From Methanomethylicus sp964513415 (GTDB lineage Archaea > Thermoproteota > Methanomethylicia > Methanomethylicales > Methanomethylicaceae), in the NCBI GenBank assembly GCA_964513415.1, contig CAZEMX010000004.1, forward strand, positions 1 through 50,054: a stretch of DNA of 50,054 nucleotides. Direction: 5' to 3'. Position numbers and translations under genes: made by a program. The notes beneath the pieces were generated by a model that was not told where the DNA came from, made no database searches, and saw only the letters and a program-made list of their open reading frames with translations. Positions 16,057 through 23,866 of the stretch are shown here, piece by piece (within the stretch, counting starts at the first letter, position 1; each line of letters starts with the position of its first letter).

Positions 16057-17357
16057 AGCTCCGACCTCCTGAAGTAATCGGTGATCCGCCTCTGCAGCAC
16101 CGAGTCCCTCAGCAGCTCGCTCTTCTCCAGCCAGGTCTTTAGCGGGACCCTCAGGTCGCCCTTTAGGTGCTGGAGGCACGACCGTAGATCGTCGAACTCC
16201 GCAGGCTTCTTGCTCAACATGCTCCTGACATTCTCCCTGACGAACCAGACGCCAAGGGGCAGCGGAAACTCAGGCAGTATCTCTCTGATGACCAAGGCGG
16301 TAGCCTGCCGCCTAATCTTCTTCAGGTACTCAGCCACGCCCAGGCGTGTCGAGAAGTAGCATCCGCCTATGCCGGGATATGTCCTCCGCCCATACCACCC
16401 TTCGCTGTCGCCCATAACGGCGGCATTGCCCCCATCTTGGTTCCAGAAAGTGCCCGGGAACCAGGCCTCCATCCACTCGTATGACCATGACCGCGGCATC
16501 AGGATTGCGGCGAATGTGTTGTGCTGGTATTTGTGCATGAACACCTGATACCGGTCAATCGTCTCGTGCTCCTTGACCTCGCCGATTAGCCGCTGCGAGA
16601 GCGTGCTGTCGACGGCAGTGATGCTCCAACGGGTTGGGACCATCCTGCGGTTCTTCTGTATGCCGAATATGCCCATGCTGAAGGCCCTTTGGAGGCGGGA
16701 GACTTGAGTACCGGAGCCATACAGGCCGAAGATGGCGTCTCCTGCCTTCAGGTCACGGTCATAGTAGGCCTTCTCAATCCTGTGGTCGACCTTCACCGAG
16801 GCGATGTCGAACTTCCTGAATGGTGCGGAGGGACCGAAGGGCTGCGAGTGGTCATCAAGCGTTATCCGCTCGGCAGGCCGCTTTGTGAACTCGATCTCCG
16901 TCTCGGCCGCAGTTATGCCCATGGACAGCTCCTGAAGGGCGTCAACGATCCGGTTGCCCCTCCTGACAGCGTCGATGGGCATCTTTGTGCTCCCCCTCAC
17001 CAATGAGTAGCGGTAGCCCAGTATGCGATCTACCGTTAGCCCCATCCATTCCTCGGGCATATCCATCACCTCGGTGGCTCCGGAGACCGGAGGGACCATA
17101 GGGCCGACGGAGACGAACGGGTAGCCGTACTTCCCTACGAAGACGGATGGGGGAGATGAGCCGATTATCTCGCGGCCGTAATCCATCTTGATGCTCTTCA
17201 TGTAGGCGTTCGCCTTAAGCTGGATTGGGCAGACCGCCTTCCCGCAGAGGTTCCGCCCACCCCTGCAGAGGATGCAGAGGTTGGCATTCCGAGTGCTGAC
17301 GCTGACCTTTGACTGGGGCGTTCCGCCCTGAAGCATCGAGGCATACCACTTGCTCAT
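16053..17357 (-). CDS. nreA: NreA-type DNA repair protein
   Basis: The 434-residue protein starts with a zinc-finger set C28, C31, C38, C43 (CILCRGGRNLCGKAVCP) and has the Nre motifs SPPSVFVGKYGYPFVSVGPM and SRLQRAFSMGIFGIQKNRRMVPTRWSITAVD. The extreme C-terminus QRRITDYF (residues 422-429) fits a PCNA-interacting (PIP) box, a known trait of archaeal NreA. NreA is linked to repair of mitomycin-type DNA damage in archaea. A TATA-like CTTTTATTC at about 17390-17398 precedes the start, and the stop overlaps the radical SAM gene. Confidence 0.9.
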   Translation of the reverse strand: MSKWYASMLQGGTPQSKVSVSTRNANLCILCRGGRNLCGKAVCPIQLKANAYMKSIKMDYGREIIGSSPPSVFVGKYGYPFVSVGPMVPPVSGATEVMDMPEEWMGLTVDRILGYRYSLVRGSTKMPIDAVRRGNRIVDALQELSMGITAAETEIEFTKRPAERITLDDHSQPFGPSAPFRKFDIASVKVDHRIEKAYYDRDLKAGDAIFGLYGSGTQVSRLQRAFSMGIFGIQKNRRMVPTRWSITAVDSTLSQRLIGEVKEHETIDRYQVFMHKYQHNTFAAILMPRSWSYEWMEAWFPGTFWNQDGGNAAVMGDSEGWYGRRTYPGIGGCYFSTRLGVAEYLKKIRRQATALVIREILPEFPLPLGVWFVRENVRSMLSKKPAEFDDLRSCLQHLKGDLRVPLKTWLEKSELLRDSVLQRRITDYFRRSEL

Positions 17358-17521
17358 CGCCAGGCACTGCTAATACACGAGGCAAGGCTGAATAAAAGCA
17401 AAGCTGTCCCATGGTTTAGGGCAATACTGCGCCATGCCGCTCATCACAGACTAGGGGGATAGGCATCAGGAACGGATAAAGAGGCAGACAGCCATGTTGA
17501 GAGCAGGAGTTGACTGCGGTG

Positions 17522-18397
17522 ATGGGAACGCCGGAGATGGCGGTTGAGCTGGTGGCATTCGACAGCATGGGGGCAAGGTCGATGTGCACGTATATTGAAA
17601 CTAAGGACGTCAGGATCACCATAGATCCTGCGGTGGCCCTCGCGGAGAGGAGGTTCAACCTTGGGCCCCATGCCAAGGAGGTCGATAGGATGGGGCACCT
17701 GGCAGAGAGGATCAAGAGGAGGGCGATGGAGTCGGACGTCATAATCATCACGCATTACCATTATGACCACCATGATCCGGGGGAGGCCGTGCCGCTGGAC
17801 ATCTACAGCGGGAAGACGGTCCTGATCAAGGACCCTAAGAACAGGATAAATTCGAGCCAGGGGAACTACCGAGCGCCGCTCTTCTTGGCGATGATAAAGG
17901 GCAGGGCAAAGAAGATCGAGGTCGCAGATGGCAGGAGGTTCAGCTTCGGGGGCACCGAGGTCGAGTTCTCCGAGGCGGTCTGCCATGGACCGAACAGCGC
18001 GATGGGGTACGTCGTCCAGACGATGGTTAGGCTGGGGGACGAGAAGGTCGTGCACACGTCGGATGTACAAGGCCCCTCCAGGCAGGACCAGGCAGAGTTC
18101 ATCCTGAGGAACCGCCCCAATACTGCGATCATCGATGGCCCGATGATATACATGCTTGGATATGCCTACTCTCAGAGGGACCTTGAGGCGTCCCTAAGCA
18201 ACATTCGGGCAATCCTCGCCGGCGGCACCAAGAACGTCGTGCTGGACCACCACTTCGCGAGGGACATGGCGTTCGAGAAGTACCTGAACGAGCTCAGGGA
18301 AGATTACAGGGACGCCAAGATCGGGACTGCCGCTGAGCTGATGGGCATGGAGGACGACCTGCTGGAGGCCAGGAGGAGAGAGCTCCACAAAGGCTAG
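17522..18397 (+). CDS. UPF0282-type metallo-beta-lactamase fold hydrolase
   Basis: The product of about 291 residues belongs to an archaeal metallo-hydrolase family (UPF0282). ITHYHYDHHDPG has the HxHxDH metal motif, with the first His at about residue 78, and VCHGPNSAMGYV, HTSDVQGP and VVLDHHFARD provide the later metal ligands. The substrate is not known. The start is uncertain: ATG 17522 is chosen, while TTG 17510 or GTG 17519 nearer the AGGAG at 17505-17509 are possible. It is divergent from nreA. Confidence 0.83.
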   Translation: MGTPEMAVELVAFDSMGARSMCTYIETKDVRITIDPAVALAERRFNLGPHAKEVDRMGHLAERIKRRAMESDVIIITHYHYDHHDPGEAVPLDIYSGKTVLIKDPKNRINSSQGNYRAPLFLAMIKGRAKKIEVADGRRFSFGGTEVEFSEAVCHGPNSAMGYVVQTMVRLGDEKVVHTSDVQGPSRQDQAEFILRNRPNTAIIDGPMIYMLGYAYSQRDLEASLSNIRAILAGGTKNVVLDHHFARDMAFEKYLNELREDYRDAKIGTAAELMGMEDDLLEARRRELHKG

Positions 18398-18418
18398 TGA
18401 TGGACCCCCGAGCGCATC

Positions 18419-18428
18419 AATAATATAC
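18419..18428 (+). promoter_or_regulatory. TATA box of the YHS gene
   Basis: AATAATATAC lies about 40 bases before ATG 18464, and GGTGGAG at 18454-18460 serves as ribosome binding site. Confidence 0.5.
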
Positions 18429-18463
18429 AGGAAGCGCAAGACGGTTCAGCAGGGTGGAGAGAG

Positions 18464-18607
18464 ATGGCAATAGACCCGATCTGCAGGATGGAGGTCGACG
18501 AGAAGGCGGCGAAGTGGGTATCGGTTTACGAGGGCAAGAAGTATTACTTCTGCGCCCCCGGCTGCAAGAAGATGTTTGACAGGGACCCGAAGAAGTACAC
18601 CAAGTGA
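18464..18607 (+). CDS. Small YHS-domain protein
   Basis: A 47-residue protein that is easily missed. It reads MAIDPICRMEVDEKAAKW, then YEGKKYYFCAPGCKKMF and a lysine-rich end. This is a complete YHS (TRASH-like) domain with cysteines C7, C30 and C34, a fold that binds metal, often copper. It stands 128 bases before the CopA-type ATPase on the same strand. YHS domains are often fused to or next to copper P-type ATPases, so it may be a copper chaperone or sensor for the pump. The inverted repeat GGCCAG/CTGGCC just after its stop may help end the transcript. Confidence 0.85.
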   Translation: MAIDPICRMEVDEKAAKWVSVYEGKKYYFCAPGCKKMFDRDPKKYTK

Positions 18608-18704
18608 ACGCCCGGCCAGTATGCGCTCTGCGCCCGCTGGCCATAGCTGCCTATGAAAGCGCCCTCGACAGCATGCTTTGCGTACCCAGCTCAGCAAGGT
18701 AAGG

Positions 18705-18712
18705 GTTTATAG
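18705..18712 (+). promoter_or_regulatory. TATA box of the copper ATPase gene
   Basis: GTTTATAG is centred about 27 bases before ATG 18736, so the transcript is probably leaderless. No Shine-Dalgarno sequence is present, which agrees. Confidence 0.55.
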
Positions 18713-18735
18713 TCGGACCGCGCAGAGTTTCAGTC

Positions 18736-21108
18736 ATGAAGAAGAAGGCCTCCGTGAAGATAGAAGGGATGCACTGCGCAACGTGTGCGTTGTCCATAGA
18801 GGAGACACTGAGGAGTCTGAAGGGCGTCGACAGGGCAGACGTAAGCCTGAGCGCCAGCAGTGCCATCCTAGAGTATGATCCATCGGTTTCGGGGTTCAGC
18901 ACGATCTCGAATGCGGTCGCGGAGGCAGGGTATAAGGTCGTGAACGAGACCGCGGTGATCGCCGTAGAGGACATCAGGTGTGCCACATGCATCGGCGCCA
19001 TCGAGGAGGGTTTGAGGGGGCTCGACGGCGTGGTCTCCGCCAGTGCCAATCTTGCAACGAAGCTGGTTACGGTTGAATATAACCCGGCTGCGGTCGCTCT
19101 GCAGGAGATAAAGCAGGCCATCAGGGATGCGGGGTTCACCCCCGTCCTCAAGGAGGAGCTTGCCGGCGCGGGCATGAGGAGCAGGTTCGACTTCCTCTTC
19201 AGCCTCGCGCTCTCGGTGCCGATACTGCTGATAAGCATGGTGTTCATGGGGATGATCCCATATCACCACCTTGTCCTCTTCGCGCTCACTACCCCTGTGC
19301 AGATAGTGGGGGGCAGGGGGTTTTACATAGGCGCCTACAAGTCCCTCAGGCGCCTGATGCCCGACATGAATGTGCTGGTGGCTCTTGGGACCACCGCCGC
19401 CTACGCCTACAGCGTCTACAACACCTTCTTCGCGAGCGGAGACCTCTACTACGAGGCGGCGGCGCTGCTCATCACGTTCGTGCTCCTCGGCAGGCACCTG
19501 GAGGATGCCGCCAAATCAAGGGCATCCTCCGCGATCAGGAGGCTCATCGAGCTGCAGCCAAGGTTTGCAGCCCTGCTCAGGGATGGCGAGGAGGTTAACG
19601 TTCCGATAGACGAGATAGAGGTTGGCGACAGGCTTCGGGTAAGGCCGGGGGAGAAGATGCCGGTCGACGGTGCAGTGGTCGCCGGCTCTACCTCGGTCGA
19701 CGAGTCCATGGTCACGGGGGAGAGCATGCCGGTCGACAAGAAGGCAGGAGACGCGGTTATAGGCGGCACGATCAACCAGTCAGGGCTCATCGAGGTGGAG
19801 GCGGGCAGGGTCGGGAAGGACACTCTGCTGGCCCAGATCGTCAGGTTCGTCGAGGAGGCCCAGGCCAGGAAGGCGCCCATACAGAGGTTTGCTGACAGGG
19901 TCGCATCGAGGTTCGTGCCGGCTGTGCTGTCAATCGCCCTTGCCACGTTCCTGGCGTGGACCATGGCGGGGATGCCGTTCAGCTTTGCCATGATAATGGC
20001 AGTCTCGGTGCTGGTCATAGCCTGCCCCTGCGCGCTGGGCCTCGCTACGCCCACGGCAATCATGGTAGGGCTGGGGAAGGGGGCAGAGATGGGCATACTG
20101 ATCAAGGGGGGCGAGGTGCTAGAGAGCGTAAGGCGGCTCACGACGGTGGTCTTCGATAAGACGGGGACGCTGACGGCCGGAAAGCCAAAGGTCGTCGAGG
20201 TGAGGGGGATCGGAGGCGCCGCGGACTCGGAGGTGATCCGGATCGCCGCGTCGCTCGAGAGGGGCTCCGAGCACCCGCTGGCGAAGGCCGTTGTCGAGGG
20301 GGCGGGGTCGGCGATGCTCCATAGTGTCGAGGGGTTCGAGGCCTATCCGGGCGAGGGGGTCGCTGGGACGGTAGCAGGCAGCCTTGCAGTCCTCGGCAAC
20401 AGGAGGATGATGGAGAGGTTCGGGGTCGCGATTGGGGGTGCGAATGAAGAGCTCTCCAGGATGGAGGGTGAGGGGAAGACGTCGTCGGTGCTGGCGGTCG
20501 GAGGCAGGGTTGTCGGGATCATCGGGATCACCGATGTGCCGAAGGCAGACGCCGCCGAGGCGGTCGCGGACCTGAAGGCGCAGGGGCTCAGGACGGTGAT
20601 GCTGACTGGGGACAACGAGAGGGTGGCAAAGGCGGTCGCCATGGAGATAGGCATCGACAGCTATTTGGCCGGCGTCCCACCCAACGAGAAGGCGGGCGCG
20701 ATAGCGAAGCTCCAAGAGCAGGGGGAGGTGGTCGCAATGGTCGGGGACGGCATAAACGACGCGCCGGCGCTCACCCAGGCGGACGTCGGGATTGCGATAG
20801 GTAGCGGGACAGAGATAGCCAAGGAGGCGGGTGGGATCGTCCTGACTAGGGGGGATCTGAGCGGCGTCTCGTCTGCAATAAGGTTGAGCAAGAAGACGTT
20901 GGGCAAGATCAGGCAAAACATGTTCTGGGCGATGGTTTACAACTCCGCAGGCATTCCGATAGCGGCGGGCATACTTTACCCCGCCCTGGTGCTGAGGCCG
21001 GAGATAGCATCGCTCGCTATGGCGATGAGCTCGGTGTCTGTGGTTGCTAATTCGCTGCTCCTGAAGAGGTCCAATTTTGGTCGTACAAACTACAAAAAAG
21101 ATCGATAG
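18736..21108 (+). CDS. copA: Copper-transporting P1B-type ATPase
   Basis: The 790-residue membrane ATPase has two N-terminal heavy-metal-associated domains, with CATC at residues 14-17 and again at 82-85, then eight expected membrane spans. The ion-binding motif CPC is at C430-C432 (ACPCALGLATP), the phosphorylation site DKTGTLT begins at D474, SEHPLA marks the P1B nucleotide domain, and GDGINDAPAL the hinge. CPC with these motifs defines the Cu(I)-type subgroup, which exports copper from the cytosol. The last span carries MAMSSVSVVANSLLLKR, also typical of Cu(I) pumps. The YHS protein upstream is a likely partner. No CopZ or copper repressor is nearby. Confidence 0.95.
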   Translation: MKKKASVKIEGMHCATCALSIEETLRSLKGVDRADVSLSASSAILEYDPSVSGFSTISNAVAEAGYKVVNETAVIAVEDIRCATCIGAIEEGLRGLDGVVSASANLATKLVTVEYNPAAVALQEIKQAIRDAGFTPVLKEELAGAGMRSRFDFLFSLALSVPILLISMVFMGMIPYHHLVLFALTTPVQIVGGRGFYIGAYKSLRRLMPDMNVLVALGTTAAYAYSVYNTFFASGDLYYEAAALLITFVLLGRHLEDAAKSRASSAIRRLIELQPRFAALLRDGEEVNVPIDEIEVGDRLRVRPGEKMPVDGAVVAGSTSVDESMVTGESMPVDKKAGDAVIGGTINQSGLIEVEAGRVGKDTLLAQIVRFVEEAQARKAPIQRFADRVASRFVPAVLSIALATFLAWTMAGMPFSFAMIMAVSVLVIACPCALGLATPTAIMVGLGKGAEMGILIKGGEVLESVRRLTTVVFDKTGTLTAGKPKVVEVRGIGGAADSEVIRIAASLERGSEHPLAKAVVEGAGSAMLHSVEGFEAYPGEGVAGTVAGSLAVLGNRRMMERFGVAIGGANEELSRMEGEGKTSSVLAVGGRVVGIIGITDVPKADAAEAVADLKAQGLRTVMLTGDNERVAKAVAMEIGIDSYLAGVPPNEKAGAIAKLQEQGEVVAMVGDGINDAPALTQADVGIAIGSGTEIAKEAGGIVLTRGDLSGVSSAIRLSKKTLGKIRQNMFWAMVYNSAGIPIAAGILYPALVLRPEIASLAMAMSSVSVVANSLLLKRSNFGRTNYKKDR

Positions 21109-21143
21109 GCGGCACTCATTTTTGGTAAGGACGAGGGGAAAAA

Positions 21144-21158
21144 GGCACAATTTGTGCC
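21144..21158. promoter_or_regulatory. Perfect palindrome before the secreted-protein promoter
   Basis: GGCACAA-T-TTGTGCC has seven-base arms around one central base. It ends five bases before the first of two TTTTTATA elements (21163-21170 and 21172-21179). Sites just upstream of BRE/TATA are the usual place for archaeal activators or repressors. It could also be the tail of the copA unit, but no T-run follows closely enough to make it a good terminator. Confidence 0.5.
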
Positions 21159-21162
21159 AATC

Positions 21163-21179
21163 TTTTTATACTTTTTATA
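21163..21179 (+). promoter_or_regulatory. Double TATA box of the secreted-protein gene
   Basis: TTTTTATA occurs twice, nine bases apart. GAGG at 21196-21199 is eight bases before ATG 21208, so the first TATA box (start near 21193) gives a transcript that includes it. Confidence 0.55.
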
Positions 21180-21207
21180 GGTAACAGTATCACAAGAGGC
21201 ATACTCT

Positions 21208-21636
21208 ATGAATAAATATGGAGTGGGAATACTAGCAGCAGTCATGATTGCGGCGCTCGTCATGCCAGCAGTGGCAGCAGGACAGGCAACGACAGACCAA
21301 ATCATCAGTCCTACTTATAATAACGTAAGGGGCTACGTACATGATAGCAACAGTGGGGCACCGGCCGAGGGGGCGACGGTAGTCCTTGTATTCTTTGGGC
21401 AGTGGCAGCAAGTGGCAGTGTTGTCTGGCCAAATTGAAATCGCTACCACGATCACGGATGCTAATGGCTATTACGACTTTGGAAACGCTATCTGGGGGTA
21501 TCGATACTCACCAGCTTTGCTCTTCGCATACGCTCTCGGGTGCGATCCGAGCGATCCGGAGATAATCCTCCTACTATCGTATGATTCGCCCGTCTACTAC
21601 AACCTCTGGGTGTATAACTACTCAATTTCAGAGTGA
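21208..21636 (+). CDS. Secreted carboxypeptidase-regulatory-like domain protein
   Basis: The 142-residue product has a Sec signal peptide (residues 1-24, MNKYGVGILAAVMIAALVMP with AVAAG after it) and then a beta-sandwich domain, NVRGYVHDSNSGAPAEGATVVLV with IATTITDANGYYDFGN, the pattern of CarboxypepD_reg/Cna-B-like domains. It is probably an extracellular or S-layer-associated binding module; the function is unknown. A second, truncated copy follows at 21775-22150, in which the signal peptide is broken but 54 bases of the same region are almost unchanged. Confidence 0.8.
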   Translation: MNKYGVGILAAVMIAALVMPAVAAGQATTDQIISPTYNNVRGYVHDSNSGAPAEGATVVLVFFGQWQQVAVLSGQIEIATTITDANGYYDFGNAIWGYRYSPALLFAYALGCDPSDPEIILLLSYDSPVYYNLWVYNYSISE

Positions 21637-21682
21637 AAGCAAGCAATGGCTAAAAGCCATTTTTTCTTTTTTTAGTAACATA

Positions 21683-21742
21683 CTCCTTGATCTTCTCGAG
21701 CAGTATGGCAGGGCAGAGCTTTCTTACGCCGGCTATTGTGCC
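21683..21742 (-). pseudogene. Remnant of the 3' end of an Lrp/AsnC gene
   Basis: Twenty codons on the minus strand read GTIAGVRKLCPAILLEKIKE, matching the last 20 codons of the intact AsnC gene at 22222-22647 except for one residue (Thr for Ala). Of the four codon differences three are silent. The stop is lost here (the frame reads on into TAT). The fragment lies the same distance behind the first secreted-protein gene as the intact AsnC gene lies behind the second copy, so it marks a duplication boundary. Confidence 0.8.
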
Positions 21743-21774
21743 CACTTAGTATCCGATTTTTGTTGCATAGGCTA

Positions 21775-22150
21775 GATTGCGGCGCTCGTCATGCCGGCAG
21801 TGGCAGCAGGACAGGCAACGACAGACCAGGTATATTTTGGTCCACGATTTATGACCATAAGCGGCTATGTGCATGAGTATTGGACTGGAGAACCTATTGA
21901 GGGGGCCACAGTAGTACTGGTATTCTATGGGGACTGGTGGAGCGAGGTCTACATTGGCGATATTGAGATAGCCACAGCAATTACAGATGCAAATGGCTTC
22001 TACGACTTTGGATACAGCATCTATGCATATCCGTTCTCGCCAGCATTGATCTTCTCTTATGCGCCATACTGTGAACCAAGCAGCCCGCAGATAATCTTCA
22101 TTACGTCGAATTATTACTTCAACATCAACTTGGAAGGCTTGGTAGCTTAG
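21775..22150 (+). pseudogene. 5'-truncated second copy of the secreted-protein gene
   Basis: From 21775 to 21828, 53 of 54 bases match the signal-peptide end of the 21208 gene, but the first 13 codons are missing and a TAG at 21773-21775 lies in frame directly before. The frame then continues to 22150 with a related domain (GYVHEYWTGEPIEGATVVLVF, then TDANGFYDFG) that has diverged to about half identity. The first in-frame ATG (21791) would give a 119-residue protein without a working signal peptide and there is no TATA box. It is probably a pseudogene, or a reservoir for recombination with the intact copy. Confidence 0.7.
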
Positions 22151-22221
22151 AGGGTGACCATAGCCTCTTTCCATTTTTTTCTTTTAATTTATTTGAGGTC
22201 AGCTTGAGCCGCTGATTGAGG

Positions 22222-22647
22222 CTACTCTTTTATCTTCTCGAGCAGTATGGCCGGGCAGAGCTTTCTTACGCCGGCTATTGCGCCCATCGTTGAGAGTATC
22301 TGCGCGAGCTCGCGCCCATCCTTCGCCCAGACCTCGGCCATGAGCATGTGGTCGCCGGTCGACGTCGCCACGTACTTGGTCTCGCGCATGTCTGCGAGCT
22401 TCTGTGCCACATCGAGCAGGAGGCCAGGATCGACATCAAGGCCCACTATCGCAACGGTGTTGTAGCCTACCTTGAGGTGGTCCAGCACGCATGAGAACTT
22501 CTTGATCACGCCCTTCTCCTTCATGGCAATAATGCGTTTTCTGATCGTCGACTCGTTCTGGTTAAGCGCCCTTGCGATCTCGGAGTAGGAGAGTCCGGCG
22601 TCCTTTGAGAGTTCATTGATGATCCGGGAATCGAGCTCGTCTATCAT
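22222..22647 (-). CDS. Lrp/AsnC-family transcription regulator
   Basis: The 141-residue protein has an N-terminal winged helix (DELDSRIINELSKDAGLSYSEIARALNQNESTIRKRI) and a C-terminal ligand-binding RAM/AsnC domain with GLDVDPGLLLDVAQKLADM and the GDHMLMAEVWAKDGREL strand-helix. Such proteins form dimers to octamers that sense amino acids or related metabolites. A TATA box at 22679-22686 gives a leader of about 10 bases. It is convergent with the truncated secreted-protein copy; whether it regulates the intact one is unknown. Confidence 0.88.
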   Translation of the reverse strand: MIDELDSRIINELSKDAGLSYSEIARALNQNESTIRKRIIAMKEKGVIKKFSCVLDHLKVGYNTVAIVGLDVDPGLLLDVAQKLADMRETKYVATSTGDHMLMAEVWAKDGRELAQILSTMGAIAGVRKLCPAILLEKIKE

Positions 22648-22678
22648 ACTTATGACCAGCCTATTGGGATCATATGAA

Positions 22679-22686
22679 ATATTTAA
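22679..22686 (-). promoter_or_regulatory. TATA box of the AsnC gene
   Basis: Minus-strand TTAAATAT lies about 32-39 bases before the ATG at 22647. Around it is a region of low GC. Confidence 0.5.
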
Positions 22687-22850
22687 GTTTTATCAGAAAA
22701 ATGAATTGAAAGAAGAAGGAACCAATACACGGACAATAGATTACGTCCCACAAGAGGCACGAACCACTATAAAATGCGTAGGAAATCGGAATCTTGCTCC
22801 GCAGACAGCGAGCCATGCAGAGCGGGGGGAGGAGGGAGGGGCGATCAAAT

Positions 22851-22858
22851 GCTTAAAA
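22851..22858 (+). promoter_or_regulatory. TATA box of the pyruvate-kinase-domain gene
   Basis: GCTTAAAA lies 32-39 bases before ATG 22890. Between the AsnC gene and here (22648-22889) I see only promoter elements, including a weaker CTATAAAA at about 22769-22776. Confidence 0.45.
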
Positions 22859-22889
22859 GGGGATCGGGACACAAGACACTTGAGGACCC

Positions 22890-23504
22890 ATGACATTCAA
22901 GATCCGAGAGGTTTACCATTTCGAGAAGCCGGGAGAGGTGAACACCGACCTCGTGGCGGAGGCGGTGACCAGGCACATAGAGAGGAGCAGCATAAGGGAC
23001 GTCGTTGTCGCCAGCTCCTCCGGGGCCACGGCGCTCGAGTTCGCGAGGGTGCTGAAGGACCAGGCCCGCATAATCTGCGTCTCAGAGGGGGCATTCCGGA
23101 AGGAGATGGGATCGGAGTGGCCATGCATGGATGAAAGGATAAAGGCCGAGCTTGAAGAGCTGGGCGTGATAGTGCTCGACAAGGCGCCGTACGTCCTCCA
23201 TGGCGGCGTCTACGATGATTCGCAGCACCCGGCGCGGACGGCTGAGCAGGCATTCAGGGACACACTGTACGCCTTCGGGCAGGGGATGAAGGTCGCGGTC
23301 GAGGTAGTCCTCTCGGCGGTCAACTGCGGCGTGCTGGAGCCGTACAAGGATGTCATAGGGGTGGGCGGCAGCGGCAGGGGAGCGGACACGGCAGCGGTCG
23401 TCAGGTCGACCTTCCCGGGGATGGTCTTCTCAAAGGACAAGGAGAAGAGGCTCGAGATAAGAGAGATCCTGGCCATGCCGCTAGCCAAGAAGTGGTGGGA
23501 CTGA
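22890..23504 (+). CDS. Free-standing pyruvate kinase alpha/beta (C-terminal) domain protein
   Basis: The 204-residue protein corresponds only to the C-terminal allosteric domain of pyruvate kinase. It shows VVASSSGATALEFARVL, the family's Thr/Ser phosphate-site region, VLHGGVYDDSQHP and the closing VIGVGGSGRGADTAAVV. The catalytic barrel is absent, so it is not a pyruvate kinase by itself. Stand-alone copies of this domain are known in archaea and bacteria, with unknown function; a phosphosugar-binding role is possible. It is a single gene with its own promoter. Confidence 0.8.
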   Translation: MTFKIREVYHFEKPGEVNTDLVAEAVTRHIERSSIRDVVVASSSGATALEFARVLKDQARIICVSEGAFRKEMGSEWPCMDERIKAELEELGVIVLDKAPYVLHGGVYDDSQHPARTAEQAFRDTLYAFGQGMKVAVEVVLSAVNCGVLEPYKDVIGVGGSGRGADTAAVVRSTFPGMVFSKDKEKRLEIREILAMPLAKKWWD

Positions 23505-23521
23505 GCGGCCCCCATCGAGGG

Positions 23522-23866
23522 TTAGCCTTTTTTCTTGACGAGCACGTCCATTTTTGACCTATTAGAGCATGCGGGGCATTTCAGGTAAAGCCAACCGCCG
23601 CCAGTCCTGGTAATTCCATGGGGGCTAACCAAATCGGTCAACAAGGATATTTCGAATTCGCTGCCGCATTTTGGGCAACGGTAAGCAGTGGATTTCTTGT
23701 GCCACAAGACAAGGATGAACACGCCCCCTGCTACCAGCGCTAGCCATAGATACCAGTACGTGATTAACAGAATGAAAGCTGTGACTGAGATGACTGCAAC
23801 GTAGACGCCTATGAGGATCAAGGATTTTGTCCAGTCGCTCCGTTTAGGTTTGCGATAAGCGGCCAT
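23522..23866 (-). CDS. Small membrane protein with a zinc ribbon
   Basis: The 114-residue product has two predicted spans close together (LILIGVYVAVISVTAFILL and WYLWLALVAGGVFILVLW) and then a cytoplasmic zinc ribbon, CPKCG near residue 64 and CPACS near residue 98. ATG 23866 is chosen; ATG 23875 would add three residues. It overlaps the PH-domain gene by 23 bases, so the two are co-translated. Function is not known. Confidence 0.7.
   Translation of the reverse strand: MAAYRKPKRSDWTKSLILIGVYVAVISVTAFILLITYWYLWLALVAGGVFILVLWHKKSTAYRCPKCGSEFEISLLTDLVSPHGITRTGGGWLYLKCPACSNRSKMDVLVKKKG

Noticed and set aside
20119..21150. 343-codon minus-strand frame opposite copA
   Set aside because: Arginine- and histidine-rich translation without domain pattern; the plus strand has all P-type ATPase motifs here.
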